Source: Acidobacteria bacterium UBA7540 (GTDB lineage: Bacteria; Acidobacteriota; Terriglobia; UBA7540). From it: DNA of 7,481 nt. Each line of letters starts with the position of its first letter. The first letter of the stretch is position 1. Made by a program: the position numbers and the translations under genes. Of the stretch, positions 6,834 to 7,481 are shown piece after piece. The notes beneath the pieces were generated by a model. The model ran no database searches, had not been told where the DNA came from, and was given only the letters and a program-made list of their open reading frames with translations. The stretch covers positions 1-7,481 of the forward strand of contig DLMI01000008.1 of NCBI GenBank assembly GCA_002478145.1. The letters run 5' to 3'.

Positions 6834-7379
6834 TCAGCAGAATAAGTATTTACGCCACCGTTCGTCCGAGCGGCCCATCATGCGCATGATCTGGCGGCTG
6901 GTGTGCAGCGTAAACGGCCGCGGCGGTCTCAGAAGTTTCAACCCCGCCTCTTCCGGCAGCCGGTCGCCCTTCAAATTGTTGCACTTGTGGCAGCAGGCTA
7001 CCAGGTTATCCCAGTCCGTATGGCCACCTCGCGAGCGCGGAATCACGTGATCCAACGTGAGCTCGTGCGCCGGCAAAGCCCGGCCACAGAACTGGCAGGT
7101 GTAGCGGTCACGCAAAAGCAGATTCTTCCGAGACAAGGCCCGTGTCTGATAAGGAATCCGCCGAAATTCCAGCAGTCTGATGACCGAGGGAATACGAACT
7201 GCGAACCGAGCGGCATGGATGAAGCTGCCGTCATCTTCTTCTGTGGTTGCTACGCCTTTCAGGATAAGAACCAAGGCGCGGCGAACTGCCGTGACGTTAA
7301 TGGGCTCGTAGGTCGCGTTCAATACGAGAACGGGTTCTTGCAGCGACCGTTGGTGGTCATCCTCCGACATAACATTCAT
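6834..7379 (-). CDS. HNH endonuclease-domain protein (McrA-like HNH family)
   Basis: This is a 181-residue protein. Residues about 87-140 form the beta-beta-alpha-metal HNH domain: zinc-knuckle cysteines C95-x2-C98 and C130-x2-C133, the D110-H111 pair in [14 protein letters not shown]125 in WDNLV, and N134 in KCNNLKGDR at the third position, giving an H-N-N catalytic set. The N-terminal part ([13 protein letters not shown] at 17-29, then [10 protein letters not shown]) is the conserved front half of a widespread stand-alone family of HNH proteins, often in housekeeping-like contexts and poorly characterised. All metal and catalytic residues are intact, so divalent-metal-dependent nicking or cleavage of DNA is plausible; the substrate is unknown. 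No strong SD precedes the ATG at 7379; a second in-frame ATG lies at residue 4. It is the first gene after a good promoter and probably shares a transcript with the GT-C gene. No methyltransferase, intron or phage gene is adjacent. Confidence 0.9.
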   Translation of the reverse strand: MNVMSEDDHQRSLQEPVLVLNATYEPINVTAVRRALVLILKGVATTEEDDGSFIHAARFAVRIPSVIRLLEFRRIPYQTRALSRKNLLLRDRYTCQFCGRALPAHELTLDHVIPRSRGGHTDWDNLVACCHKCNNLKGDRLPEEAGLKLLRPPRPFTLHTSRQIMRMMGRSDERWRKYLFC

Positions 7380-7414
7380 CCCGCTGAGGCACTATTACTT
7401 GCCGCCCCGTGTTC

Positions 7415-7444
7415 ATTATGTTCAGTTATGCCTAAATTCGTCAA
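7415..7444 (-). promoter_or_regulatory. Sigma70-type promoter for the HNH/GT-C operon
   Basis: The minus strand reads TTGACG (7444-7439), an 18-bp spacer, then CATAAT (7420-7415), each one mismatch from consensus. Transcription would start near 7408, leaving a leader of about 29 nt before the ATG at 7379. This is the best-matching promoter in the window. Confidence 0.55.
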
Positions 7445-7481
7445 TAGGCGAGGCCAGATCGCAGCAGCTTCGGAATCCCCA

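Noticed and set aside
6834..7379. HNH gene as a homing endonuclease or restriction enzyme
   Set aside because: No intron or intein boundaries, no methyltransferase, and the family is widespread in ordinary chromosomal settings.

Overview
The window is a compact bacterial chromosomal segment with six protein-coding genes and almost no empty DNA; I see no rRNA, tRNA, CRISPR array or complete mobile element. The moderately high GC content, the Sec- and Tat-type leaders on sugar-acid enzymes and the TMTC-like membrane glycosyltransferase with TPRs fit a soil-type Acidobacteriota or a similar lineage. That placement is inference; no marker gene is present.

Layout. (1) Minus strand, 1-2292: a two-gene unit. 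An AAA+/ORC-like P-loop ATPase (2292 to 1054) overlaps by 20 nt a TPR protein (1073 to beyond the left edge). The TPR protein's N-terminal domain looks like a nucleotide-binding domain that has lost its P-loop. (2) 2293-2546: a 254-bp divergent promoter region with an extended -10 box facing each way and a small REP-like hairpin. (3) Plus strand, 2547-4851: an operon of an RraA-family (aldolase-type) protein with a Sec leader and an enolase-superfamily (mandelate racemase-like) enzyme with a Tat leader. (4) Minus strand, 7379 to 4852: an HNH-nuclease domain protein followed 11 nt later by a 656-residue GT-C/TMTC-like membrane protein with six TPRs, read from a good sigma70-type promoter at 7415-7444. 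The operons at 4851/4852 converge with abutting stop codons and no spacer.

How the genes may work together. The RraA-like and enolase-superfamily proteins plausibly act in sequence on a sugar acid (dehydration, then retro-aldol cleavage) outside the cytoplasm, because both carry export signals. The ATPase and TPR protein look co-translated and likely form a complex in which one partner hydrolyses ATP and the other is a degenerate nucleotide-binding/TPR scaffold. This pair is the best candidate in the window for an undescribed system, but its function cannot be read from the sequence. The HNH and GT-C genes appear co-transcribed without an obvious functional link.
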